The notes under the pieces: generated by a model
Database searches by the model: none
What the model was told of the DNA's origin: nothing
The model's input: only the letters and a program-made list of their open reading frames with translations
Assembly: GCA_016235245.1 (NCBI GenBank)
Contig: JACRLO010000012.1
Coordinates: 56,125-120,124, forward strand
Length of the DNA: 64,000 nt
Direction: 5' to 3'
Source: Nitrospirota bacterium
GTDB lineage: Bacteria > Nitrospirota > Thermodesulfovibrionia > Thermodesulfovibrionales > UBA6898
Program-made: the position numbers and the translations under genes
In this document: positions 54,449-63,212 of the stretch, in pieces
Position numbering within the stretch: position 1 is the stretch's first letter
How the letters are laid out: each line of letters starts with the position of its first letter

Positions 54449-56113
54449 ATGCTGAAAGAACTGAACATCCGGAACCTTGCGATCATTGACGATCTTACGG
54501 TCAGATTTGAAAAGGGGCTCAATGTCCTGACAGGAGAAACAGGAGCAGGCAAGTCGATCATTGTTGATGCACTCGGCCTTGCGCTTGGGGATCGAGCACA
54601 GAATGATCTGATCAAGGCAGGGGAAAAGGAAGCAACGGTCCAGGCATACTTTGAACTGGAAGATACCAGTGCATTTCCCGAAATCGGCATTGATGTTTCA
54701 GAAGGCATTGTACTTCGGAGGATCATATCAGCCACAGGGAAAAGCAGAGCGTACATTAACGATTCCATGGTTACACTCCAGACCCTGTCAGAAGTTGGCA
54801 AGTCCCTTGTTGATATTCACAGTCAGCATGAACATCAAAGTCTCCTTACAGCCGATAAGCAGCGTCTTATCCTTGATTCCTATGGGGACCACACGCATGA
54901 AATAGATCAGGTGAGGGAACTCTATGCAGTTGTGCAGTCACTCAGAGAAGAGTTCAATGCCCTGACCGAGAGGATCAAGGACCGGGCCCACAGAATAGAT
55001 CTGCTCAGTTTTCAGATCAATGAAATTGACTCAGCGGGCCTCAAACCAGAGGAAAAACAGACCCTTGAAGAAGAGCGGAAGATCCTCTCTAACCTGAGCC
55101 GCCTGAAGGAGCTTACTGAAACTTCATATGCGCTTCTGTACGAGGCTGACGGTGCATGCACTGAAAACCTTGCAAAGGTTCTCAGTAAGCTGCGGGACAT
55201 GCAGGCTGTTGATCCAAGCATTGCTGATACCCTGAGCCTGGTCGAATCAGCAATGCCGCTTCTTGAAGACGCTGCCATCGCGCTTAGGGTATTCAAGGAT
55301 AAATATAATCTTGATCCTGAGCGCATTGATGAAGTGCAGGACCGCCTTGATCTCATCAAGAGGCTTCAGAAAAAATATGGTGAAAGCATAGAAGCTATCC
55401 TGGATTATAAGCGAACCGCCACTGATGAGCTGGAATCGCTTGAGGCCACTGATGAGCGCCTTAATGCAGTTGAGGCAGAGCTCAAGAAGAGTGTCGAGGC
55501 CCTGCTCATGGTTGCCCGTGCTCTTTCAGAAAAGCGGAAAAAGACCGCAAAGAAGATTGAGGATCTTATCGAGAAGACCCTGAGAGAACTGGCTTTCAAT
55601 AGCGCGCAATTCAGGATTGAGATATGCCAGGAAACTGATCCGGAGGGGAAATGCAAGATTAATTTCAATGGGATTGACCGAATCGATTTTCTTTTTTCCG
55701 CGAACATCGGCGAACCGCTCAAACCTCTTGCAAAGATAGCCTCAGGAGGAGAATTATCAAGGATCATGCTGAGCCTCAAGAGCATTCTTGCTGATGTTGA
55801 CAATGTCCCGGTTCTGATCTTCGACGAAGTGGATGCAGGTATCGGCGGCAAGACAGCTGACAGTGTCGGGAAGAAGCTCCTCAGGATATCCGGGAAGCAT
55901 CAGTTGATCTGTATCACACACCTGCCGCAGATCGCCAGCCTGGCAGACCATCACCTGAGAATAGAGAAGGGTAAGAAGGCCAACAGAGTATCAGTATCAG
56001 TCCATGAGCTTTCAGGAATGCAGCGGCAGGACGAGATTGCGCGAATGCTGAGTGGAACGGTCACCGAGATATCGCGAAGACATGCCGAAGAGCTGCTGGA
56101 AAGAACGCGGTGA
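54449..56113 (+). CDS. recN: DNA repair protein RecN
   Basis: An SMC-like ATPase for double-strand break repair. Walker A GETGAGKSI near the N-terminus (MLKELNIRNLAIIDDL), a central coiled coil, the signature LASGGELSR-type IASGGELSRIMLSLK, and Walker B LIFDEVDAGIGGK. Length 554 fits. Its stop overlaps the GTG of the next ferredoxin gene. Confidence 0.96.
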   Translation: MLKELNIRNLAIIDDLTVRFEKGLNVLTGETGAGKSIIVDALGLALGDRAQNDLIKAGEKEATVQAYFELEDTSAFPEIGIDVSEGIVLRRIISATGKSRAYINDSMVTLQTLSEVGKSLVDIHSQHEHQSLLTADKQRLILDSYGDHTHEIDQVRELYAVVQSLREEFNALTERIKDRAHRIDLLSFQINEIDSAGLKPEEKQTLEEERKILSNLSRLKELTETSYALLYEADGACTENLAKVLSKLRDMQAVDPSIADTLSLVESAMPLLEDAAIALRVFKDKYNLDPERIDEVQDRLDLIKRLQKKYGESIEAILDYKRTATDELESLEATDERLNAVEAELKKSVEALLMVARALSEKRKKTAKKIEDLIEKTLRELAFNSAQFRIEICQETDPEGKCKINFNGIDRIDFLFSANIGEPLKPLAKIASGGELSRIMLSLKSILADVDNVPVLIFDEVDAGIGGKTADSVGKKLLRISGKHQLICITHLPQIASLADHHLRIEKGKKANRVSVSVHELSGMQRQDEIARMLSGTVTEISRRHAEELLERTR

Positions 56114-56322
56114 AAGGCAGAATAGTAATTGGTCGGGAATTATGCAAAGGCTGCGGCAACTGCATTGAGGCCTGCCCCATGAAGCTCATTGCCATGACTA
56201 AGCAGTTTAACAAAGTAGGATATTTTATTGCGAGCCCGGTGGAGGTTGCGAAGTGTACCGGGTGCGCAATCTGTGCGAACATGTGTCCGGAGATTGCTAT
56301 TACGGTATATCGGGATGAATAA
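56110..56322 (+). CDS. 4Fe-4S ferredoxin, OorD/KorD-like
   Basis: A 70-residue dicluster ferredoxin: CKGCGNCIEACP and CTGCAICANMCP. The spacing and the MKLIAMT...GYFIASPVEVAKCTGC context resemble the delta subunit of 2-oxoacid:ferredoxin oxidoreductases, but no alpha/beta/gamma genes follow, so it may be a stand-alone carrier or a remnant of such an operon. GTG start overlaps the recN stop by 4 nt. Confidence 0.85.
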   Translation: MKGRIVIGRELCKGCGNCIEACPMKLIAMTKQFNKVGYFIASPVEVAKCTGCAICANMCPEIAITVYRDE

Positions 56323-56456
56323 CTCTTTGTTTGCATTCCAGCCTGAAATACTGCTTTTCCTGATTTAACTTCAGATTATGTAAAATTTGAGCAAATCAGG
56401 GGGACTGAAACACGAGCATCGTTGACATCAGAAATGTTCTTGGTTAAAGTTATGGT

Positions 56457-57773
56457 ATGTCCGAGATCCATCAAGAGCAATCAAACGCAATAATATCTCT
56501 GATTCGGAAGCGCATACTTACGGTAAATGTAATTGTTGGTATTGTTATCTTCTCATTTTTAGTTATTTTTTCGCGTTACGCCTTCCCTCAAAGTATACCC
56601 CTTATCAGCTATATCCCTGAAGTATCGGTTTCTATTGTCGCTTCCGCCATTTTTATTCTTTCCGTTACCGGCCTGTATCTCTCTATGCAGCTGTCAAGGG
56701 AAACGATCAGGATTATCCATGACTACAGCAGCAGGCTTGAGAGGATGCTGGCCATAACCAAAGACCTGAGGGAAGAGATCTACGGAGATATCCTCCTTGA
56801 AAAAATTATGGACTATGCTCTCTCCATAACAGATTCAGCGGCGGGATCATTGCTTCTGCTCGATGAGAACAAGAAAATGGTATTTAAGATCGTTAGAGGA
56901 GAAAAGGCCTCCCAGCTGCTTGGAACAGCGGTTGAACTTGGGGAAGGCATAACAGGAACAGTCGCTCTTGAAGGCAAGCCCCTCTCTGTTTCAAATATCA
57001 AAGGTAACAAGCAATTTAATCCTCGGTATGATGCTATGACAGGGTTTGAAACTAAATCAATCCTCTGTGTTCCGCTTAAGACTAAAGCGGGCGTTGTTGG
57101 TGTACTTGAAGTGCTTAATAAAGAAGGCGGTCATCCTTACCGCCAGAGAGATGAGGATATCCTCAGTTACCTTTCCGAGCAGGCTGCTATTTCGATACTT
57201 AAAACAAAATTTGCCGAGGATCAGAAGAATTATGAGATACATCTCACAGACCTGCTCCTTGAAACGATTGATTTTCAGCAGCCAGAGAAGAAGGGTCATG
57301 CTCTCAGGGTTGCGCGCTACAGTAATGTCCTTGCAAAAGCACTTGACATGTCAATGGAAGAAAAGAAGCGGCTGTATTTTGCGAGTCTTCTGCATGATGT
57401 CGGTTTTTTGAAGATCGATCTCGATGAGGCCTATAAAAAAGATATTTTTATGCAGCATCCTGTAATCGGGAACGAGATGATCAGGCCAATAACATTCTAT
57501 GCCGAAATTGCTCCTTTCATACTTCATCATCATCAGCACTATGATGGGAATGGGTATCCTGCGCCAAAACTCATGGGTGAGAACATCCCGCTTGGAGCAC
57601 GAATCATTGCAATAGCCGAAGTCTTTGACGCGATGACAAGCTCACAGTCGTACAAAGTGCCGGTAAGCTATGAGGATGCGCTTGAGGAATTGAAACAGAA
57701 GGCCGGGACCCAGTTCGATCCAGGACTGGTCGATCTCTTTATCCGTAATATAACCCCAGAGCATATTAAATAA
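56457..57773 (+). CDS. Membrane GAF-HD-GYP protein
   Basis: A probable c-di-GMP phosphodiesterase. Two N-terminal membrane helices, a GAF domain (DSAAGSLLLLDENKKMVFKIVRGEKAS, residues about 120-265) and an HD-GYP domain with HDVGF and the YDGNGYP signature (DG-x-GYP). The sensor input is unknown. Confidence 0.9.
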   Translation: MSEIHQEQSNAIISLIRKRILTVNVIVGIVIFSFLVIFSRYAFPQSIPLISYIPEVSVSIVASAIFILSVTGLYLSMQLSRETIRIIHDYSSRLERMLAITKDLREEIYGDILLEKIMDYALSITDSAAGSLLLLDENKKMVFKIVRGEKASQLLGTAVELGEGITGTVALEGKPLSVSNIKGNKQFNPRYDAMTGFETKSILCVPLKTKAGVVGVLEVLNKEGGHPYRQRDEDILSYLSEQAAISILKTKFAEDQKNYEIHLTDLLLETIDFQQPEKKGHALRVARYSNVLAKALDMSMEEKKRLYFASLLHDVGFLKIDLDEAYKKDIFMQHPVIGNEMIRPITFYAEIAPFILHHHQHYDGNGYPAPKLMGENIPLGARIIAIAEVFDAMTSSQSYKVPVSYEDALEELKQKAGTQFDPGLVDLFIRNITPEHIK

Positions 57774-57841
57774 AGAGCAGGGCGACTATTGTTGTTTCCG
57801 GCAAATCAGGCAGGCATATTCCACGTACAGCTCCCTTTGGC

Positions 57842-58609
57842 ATGAGATATATAAAACTATTGCTTGCATACGACGGCTCTAATTACCAGGGATGGCAATC
57901 TCAAAAATCGGGCAATACGATCCAGGACATACTTAGAAAACGTATTATGGACATTGCCGGAAACGAGATTCGGCTTTCAGGTGCCAGCAGAACAGATGCA
58001 GGCGTACATGCGCTTGGACAAGTAGCTATCTTCAATACCAAATCCGCCCTGACAACAGATGTCCTGATAAGGGCATTGAATGCAAAGCTTCCGGAAGACA
58101 TCAGGATTCTCGGTATAGAAGAAACAGATGAATTATTCCATCCGCGCTTTGATGCGATGAAAAAAAGATATATCTATTTTATAAGCTTAGGCAGAAACGA
58201 GTCGGCCTTTCTTCATAAATACCGATGGCAGATAAAAACAATCCTCGATCTTAATGCGATGAAAGAAGCAGCCTTGCTCCTGACAGGTGAACACGATTTT
58301 TCCTCTTTCAGGGGAGCGGGCTGCAGTGCAAAAACCACGGTGCGGCATATTTCTGCACTGGAGATTAAGGCTCTTGATGCGATGGATTTTATGACCGTTT
58401 CGATAAGGGGTGACTGGATCAGGATATCCATAGAGGCCAACGCATTTCTCAGACATATGGTCAGAAATATCGTCGGAACTCTCGTAGAGGTCGGCAAGGG
58501 CAGGATTGCCGTCAAGGATATCAGCGCGATACTCAATGCACGGGATAGAACAAAAGCCGGCCCTACCGCTCCTGCTTGCGGACTATTTCTTGAGAGGATT
58601 TATTACTGA
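57842..58609 (+). CDS. truA: tRNA pseudouridine(38-40) synthase
   Basis: TruA modifies U38-U40 of tRNA anticodon arms. The catalytic Asp is in SGASRTDAGVHALGQV; FLRHMVRNIVGTLVEVG and the end AGPTAPACGLFLERIYY are family hallmarks. Length 255. It overlaps the convergent HD-domain gene by 47 nt at its 3' end. Confidence 0.96.
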   Translation: MRYIKLLLAYDGSNYQGWQSQKSGNTIQDILRKRIMDIAGNEIRLSGASRTDAGVHALGQVAIFNTKSALTTDVLIRALNAKLPEDIRILGIEETDELFHPRFDAMKKRYIYFISLGRNESAFLHKYRWQIKTILDLNAMKEAALLLTGEHDFSSFRGAGCSAKTTVRHISALEIKALDAMDFMTVSIRGDWIRISIEANAFLRHMVRNIVGTLVEVGKGRIAVKDISAILNARDRTKAGPTAPACGLFLERIYY

Positions 58610-59162
58610 AAAGCCGATGCAGTTCATCAAAGGCCTCCAGCTTTTCAGCCCCAAACTTCTGTAGTTCCGCTCTTGCCTGAGCTGCTGATTTTTCGTGCTG
58701 CAGCTGGCCAATTCTTTTTGAATAGAACTTATCAGCATAGCAGATAATTTTTTCTTCGAGGGTCACAGGCTGCATATCCCGTTTCGGAAGCGGAAGGTTA
58801 AACCTCTCAATATCAGCTGTGATAATTCCAGTGCCGACATGTCTTTCACAGACAAGAGCATGCAGCGGAAACCCTTCATTTTCAAGAAGCGTTCTTCCTA
58901 AATACCCATGACAAATATAGGGCATTTCCCCATAGCAGCCGAGCTGAGGGGCATCCACCCAAATGATACCGATGTCATGAAGCATAGCTGCTTCCCTGAT
59001 AAAATTAAGATCAGGAGATAGATGCCTAACATTTTCAGCAACAGCAAGGGCCTTCGACACAACCATACTGCTGTGCTCAACAAGAATATCAAGGACAACT
59101 GAACTGGTATCGAAATATTTATTTATGATACTGAGTGGGTCCATATCTGATATAGCATCCAA
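58563..59162 (-). CDS. HD-domain (HDIG) phosphohydrolase
   Basis: A 199-residue HD-domain protein: REAAMLHDIGIIWVDAP, ICHGYLG and CERHVGTGI carry the metal-binding His/Asp residues. Such proteins hydrolyse nucleotides or phosphate esters; this substrate is unknown. The tail overlaps truA. ATG 59162 or 59144 may be used. Confidence 0.82.
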   Translation of the reverse strand: MDAISDMDPLSIINKYFDTSSVVLDILVEHSSMVVSKALAVAENVRHLSPDLNFIREAAMLHDIGIIWVDAPQLGCYGEMPYICHGYLGRTLLENEGFPLHALVCERHVGTGIITADIERFNLPLPKRDMQPVTLEEKIICYADKFYSKRIGQLQHEKSAAQARAELQKFGAEKLEAFDELHRLFSNKSSQEIVRKQER

Positions 59163-59351
59163 TAACGTTAATATTTAATTATAGCAGAGTCCAAGTATAG
59201 GGTATGAGTTCAATACGATAAACAGCGGAAGATGAGATGAAAATAAAGCTGGAACAACCGGCTTGTTAAAGAAATCCTTTGACAGAGCCGATAGGTAAAC
59301 TATAATGGGAGTAAGCAGTATATTCTTTCTGACTTTAAGGGGGGAAGAAAG

Positions 59352-59564
59352 ATGGTCTGTCCGATTTGCAGGTGCCGGCTTATGCCGGTTGGAAGCACAA
59401 TGGTTGAGAGTATGGACACTTCTGACGGTGCGGTAATGTCTGTTCAGAATACCTATCAGTGCAGGAATACAGAGTGCGAATCCTTTACTGAAGACTATGT
59501 CTGGACATTCAATGGTGAGAGTTTCATCATGCACCATATCGAGAGGCATCTCGAAGCTGCTTAA
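59352..59564 (+). CDS. Small zinc-ribbon protein
   Basis: A 70-residue protein with CPICRCRLMP and YQCRNTECESF, a four-Cys zinc ribbon. AAGGGGGG precedes the ATG well, supporting a real gene. About 190 nt upstream carry no other gene. Function unknown. Confidence 0.75.
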   Translation: MVCPICRCRLMPVGSTMVESMDTSDGAVMSVQNTYQCRNTECESFTEDYVWTFNGESFIMHHIERHLEAA

Positions 59565-59706
59565 GTATTTGACCTCTCTCGTTACGAAACTGCATTTACA
59601 GCGAGCTTTGTTGCCCCTTTTCCTTCCTCGGCAATTGAAAATTCAGGCCCAAATATCTGGTATAATTTTGCATGCAATCTTATAGTGGAATAAGGAACAG
59701 AGTCCG

Positions 59707-60162
59707 GTGATCATTAAAAACAAAATACTTCTTTCTGCCCCGCCAGAAAAGATCTGGGGCCTTATTACTGATCCCATGCTCATGAAGACCTGGAACCCAA
59801 GGATAACGGCTGTCGTGCCGATAACCCTCGGAAAACCGAAGGCAAATTCTCAATATCGGATTCGGTATAGGCTGGCAGCGAAAGAGAGCAATTTTCTCGC
59901 AGAAATCCTTGAGTATGAGGACCGTGCGCGTATTGCGCTTCACTTTTCAGGCGGCAATCTGCCGAAGAAAGGCTTTATTCAGGAGATCTATGAGATGTTT
60001 CCTGACAGCAAGGGAACTCTGCTGAAGCAAACCGTTCTTATTGAGAAAAGCGGTATGGGGATGGCCGGCAGATTATCGCTGAGAATGAGAAATATTATGG
60101 GTGCGGCTTCAGGCAAAAGATACCTTTCCCTCCTGAGGGAGCTTGCTGAAGGTTCTTCCTGA
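59707..60162 (+). CDS. SRPBCC-fold protein
   Basis: A 151-residue START/polyketide-cyclase-like protein: IKNKILLSAPPEKIWGLITDPMLMKTWNPR is the classic N-terminal strand-helix grip of the SRPBCC superfamily, followed by alternating beta strands and a long C-terminal helix. It binds a hydrophobic ligand, unknown here. Start is GTG 59707. Confidence 0.8.
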   Translation: MIIKNKILLSAPPEKIWGLITDPMLMKTWNPRITAVVPITLGKPKANSQYRIRYRLAAKESNFLAEILEYEDRARIALHFSGGNLPKKGFIQEIYEMFPDSKGTLLKQTVLIEKSGMGMAGRLSLRMRNIMGAASGKRYLSLLRELAEGSS

Positions 60163-60172
60163 CGCAGAGGGC

Positions 60173-60817
60173 TCAGCCCTTGTCTATCTTCACTCCCTTG
60201 AATGTTCCCATGAGCTCTGATTTCAGCGCCCCGAACTTGCCCTCTCCGCTGCACCGGATAACGACGTTCCGATAACCCTTTGCTGCTTTTTCGTAGGAAG
60301 TAAGAATGCTCTGCAGACTAAAGCCGTATTTTCTGATGATGTCTGCCACCTCTCGCACAGAACCGGGTCTGTCATCAACCATCACCGCAATTCGATGGCC
60401 ACCGTGCCTAACGCCGGTAATATCCACCAGCACCCGGAATATGTCCCTGTCGGATATGATGCCGGCAACCCTGCTGTTTTCGATGGCAGGAAGAGAACCG
60501 ATGCTGTTGTCATACATAAGCATGGCAGCCTCTTCAACCGGAGAATCCGGAGTGATCGTGAAGACCTTTGTCTTCATCAGTTCTTTTACTTTGGTGGTTG
60601 CAAGGAGGTAATGCAGTTCATACACATCGAGTGATGTCGCCTTGGACGGACTGAACTCCCTGATATCCCTGTCCGATATGATACCCTTAAGCCTCTCGTC
60701 CTTTACCACAGGGATATGCTTTATCTTCTTCTCCTTCATGAGCTTGACTGCTTCGGAAACGCTGCTGTCAGGAGTTATGGTGATCACCTTTCTTGTCATC
60801 CAGTCGGAAACGAACAT
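60173..60817 (-). CDS. CBS-ACT domain protein (AcuB-like)
   Basis: A 214-residue regulatory protein with two CBS domains (VSDWMTRKVITITPDSSVSEAVKLMKEKKIKHIPVV and MKTKVFTITPDSPVEEAAMLM...) and a C-terminal ACT-like domain (HRIAVMVDDRPGSVREVADIIRKYGFSL). CBS pairs bind adenosine nucleotides, so it may sense energy charge. ATG 60817 follows AAGGAGG by 6 nt; the frame extends to TTG 60823. Confidence 0.88.
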   Translation of the reverse strand: MFVSDWMTRKVITITPDSSVSEAVKLMKEKKIKHIPVVKDERLKGIISDRDIREFSPSKATSLDVYELHYLLATTKVKELMKTKVFTITPDSPVEEAAMLMYDNSIGSLPAIENSRVAGIISDRDIFRVLVDITGVRHGGHRIAVMVDDRPGSVREVADIIRKYGFSLQSILTSYEKAAKGYRNVVIRCSGEGKFGALKSELMGTFKGVKIDKG

Positions 60818-60835
60818 ATGCAACCTCCTTGAATC

Positions 60836-60906
60836 AGGGTTTGGGGGTTAGGGATTGGCATTACAGATCCAAAATTCTCAACGAGACCCCAACCCCTAAT
60901 CCCTAT
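60836..60906. repeat. AGGGATT-type inverted repeat between livF and the CBS-ACT gene
   Basis: The left arm (AGGGTTTGGGGGTTAGGG...) and right arm (...CCCCAACCCCTAATCCCT) pair over about 21 bp with a few mismatches around a 30-nt spacer. The units are 7-nt (AGGGTTT, GGGGGTT, AGGGATT). It shares motifs with the insert in cobQ (248-312) and starts next to the CBS-ACT ribosome site. Confidence 0.65.
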
Positions 60907-60909
60907 TTA

Positions 60910-61614
60910 TTAAACTCCCAGATACGCTTTCCTTACATGCTCATCATTAAGCAGTGCCTGGCCTGTGCCTTGAAGCGTTATCCTGCCTGTCTCGAGTACA
61001 TATGCCCTGTCAGCGATCGAAAGTGTCTGCTTTGTGTTCTGCTCAACAATAAGGACCGTGGTCACTGCTTCCCGTATCCGCTTGATGACATTAAAGACCT
61101 CTCGGACAAGGATAGGAGCGAGCCCGAGCGATGGTTCGTCAAACATCAGCAATTTCGGCAAAGACATCAGGCCCCTTCCTATGGCAACCATCTGCTGTTC
61201 ACCGCCGCTCAACGTACCGGCAAGCTGCCTTCTTCGCTCACCGAGCCTTGGAAAGAGCTCAAATACCATTTCCTTGGTCTTCTGCCTCTGTTTCTTTGCC
61301 TCGCCTTTTAGCGAACCCATATCCAGGTTTTCTTCCACGGTCATCTCAACAAAAAGTCTTCTTGCCTCAGGACAGAGGGCTAACCCCTGCTCTATCAGTT
61401 TGTAGGGTTCGATTTTATGGATCAGGGCTTCGTCAAAAACTACCTCACCCTTTCTGGGCCTCACTATTCCGGAGATCGTCTTCAGGGTTGTTGATTTTCC
61501 TGCCCCGTTTGCTCCGATCAGTGCTACGATCTCACCAGCTTTTACCTCAAAGGAAACGTCCCATATCACCTGGACATCGCCATAGAAAACATCTATGTTC
61601 CTTATCTCAAGCAC
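60910..61614 (-). CDS. livF: Branched-chain amino-acid ABC transporter ATPase LivF
   Basis: ATPase of a Liv-type importer. From GTG 61614 (GGAG upstream): VLEIRNIDVFYGDVQVIWDVSF, Walker A GANGAGKST, signature LSGGEQQMVAIGRGLM, Walker B LLMFDEPSLGLAP. The end HVRKAYLG is typical of LivF. It overlaps livG by 8 nt. Confidence 0.94.
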   Translation of the reverse strand: MLEIRNIDVFYGDVQVIWDVSFEVKAGEIVALIGANGAGKSTTLKTISGIVRPRKGEVVFDEALIHKIEPYKLIEQGLALCPEARRLFVEMTVEENLDMGSLKGEAKKQRQKTKEMVFELFPRLGERRRQLAGTLSGGEQQMVAIGRGLMSLPKLLMFDEPSLGLAPILVREVFNVIKRIREAVTTVLIVEQNTKQTLSIADRAYVLETGRITLQGTGQALLNDEHVRKAYLGV

Positions 61615-62274
61615 TCTCTGTTTCTCCAAGATACGCCTCAACCACAAGGGGGTTGTTCCCTATCTCAAGCGGCGTTCCTTCGGCCAATTTTTGTCCATAG
61701 CTTAATACAACGATCCTGTCGGAAATAGCCATGATGACCTTCATGTGATGCTCTATGATCATGATGGTTATGCCTCTTTCCTTTATCCTGCGTATGATCC
61801 CGATGGAATCGTCAAGTTCAGCAGGGTTCAGTCCTGCAAAGGATTCATCAAGCAGAAGCATCTCTTGTTGGGTGGCAAGTGCCCGGGCTATCTCAAGCTT
61901 CTTTCTCTTGCCAAGAGGAAGGCCTTTTGATATCACCTCTTTGTCATCATAAAGTCCGGTAAATTTGATCGTTTCCAACGCTATTTCCTCGGCCTGGGCT
62001 CTGCTCTTCACGCGCAGAAAGGCTGAAGCTATCACATTATCAAGCACACTCATCCTCTGGAGGGGTCTTACTACCTGGAAGGTCCTGGCAATGCCCATCT
62101 TGCAGATCTGATGAGGTTTGAGGCCGGAACCACATTGAACATGGTGGTCTTTCCAGCACCATTCGGCCCGATCAGGCCGAGGATATCACCCTTTTCAACG
62201 CCGAATGAAATATCAGTCAGCGCCGCAAGTCCGCCGAAAAAGCGTGAAACGCCTTTAACCTCAAGCAGAGCCAT
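61607..62274 (-). pseudogene. livG: LivG ABC ATPase with internal deletion and frameshift
   Basis: The N-terminal frame (from ATG 62274) has Walker [13 protein letters not shown] and breaks down after FNVV at about 62130; the rest continues in another frame from [17 protein letters not shown], with LDESFAGLNP and the LivG end RNNP-like NNPLVVEAYLGE. In intact LivG about 20 residues (G-F-x-K-P...) separate FN from the G-L-x-x-x-x-I motif; here only two or three codons are left and the frame is out of step, so about 58 nt appear missing. This is a broken gene or an assembly error; LivM and LivF around it are intact. Confidence 0.85.
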
Positions 62275-63212
62275 TAAGCCGCCCTCCCGATCCTGAGGAA
62301 CCGCTTCAGCTTGGGCCAGTCCCCGACTACGCCGTTAGGCAGGAAAATAATGATCACAATTAAGAGGATGCCGAAGAAGGTATGGTGTGCAGCGCCGAGC
62401 TTGGGAATGGTCCGTATGATCTCCGCGAGAAAGACCATGATGATCGCTCCAACAAAGGGCCCCCAGTAGGTTGCCACTCCGCCGACCATCACGACCATGA
62501 TCGTTACGATCGAGATATCATGGAGTGCAAAGACGATTTTTGGATCAATATAGCCCATATAGTTTGTATAAAAAGCTCCTGCAAGCCCGGTGATTATTGC
62601 GCTCAGGCTGAGGGCAACAGTTTTATAAAGGGTTGTGTTAATGACGAGGGATTCAGCAGCGTCCTGGTCTTCCCGAATTGCAACAAAATAATAGCCCAGC
62701 TTTGATTCAATGACCTTCTTCACAAGATAAAAGCTCAGCAAAGCGATGACAAGAATAACATAGAAGTACCAGGTCTTCTCAATCCAGGTCCTTTCTCTGA
62801 TCATGATGCCAAGATCGCCCTCTGTAATCGTGGTAAGGTTCTCTGCCATGACCCTCAGGATCACACCCATGGCAAGTGTGCCGAGTGCAAAGAACGGGCC
62901 TTTCAGCCTGAGGCAGATGTACCCGATGATAAGGGCAAAGATCGCTACAATAAAGATGCTGAACGGCAGCCCCCACCATGCAGAGATGCCGAGCTTGTTA
63001 TAAAGGATCCCGGCGGTGTACGCGCCAACGCCGAAGAAGGCAGCGTGGCCAAACGATACCTGGCCGCAGTACCCGCCAAGGAGGTTCCATGCCATGCCGA
63101 TGACCGACCACATGATCACGAGGATCAGGATATGCATCCAGTATGAGCTCAGTCCGATCAGGGGAAGCAGAGAGAGAAGCCCGGCAATAATGAGGGGGAA
63201 TGCCTTCTTCAT
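62274..63212 (-). CDS. livM: Branched-chain amino-acid ABC permease LivM
   Basis: A 312-residue permease with about nine membrane helices: [24 protein letters not shown] (the LivM/LivH signature), [16 protein letters not shown], and the coupling loop [15 protein letters not shown] near residue 180. Its stop shares a base with livG and its start overlaps livH by 4 nt. Confidence 0.95.
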   Translation of the reverse strand: MKKAFPLIIAGLLSLLPLIGLSSYWMHILILVIMWSVIGMAWNLLGGYCGQVSFGHAAFFGVGAYTAGILYNKLGISAWWGLPFSIFIVAIFALIIGYICLRLKGPFFALGTLAMGVILRVMAENLTTITEGDLGIMIRERTWIEKTWYFYVILVIALLSFYLVKKVIESKLGYYFVAIREDQDAAESLVINTTLYKTVALSLSAIITGLAGAFYTNYMGYIDPKIVFALHDISIVTIMVVMVGGVATYWGPFVGAIIMVFLAEIIRTIPKLGAAHHTFFGILLIVIIIFLPNGVVGDWPKLKRFLRIGRAA

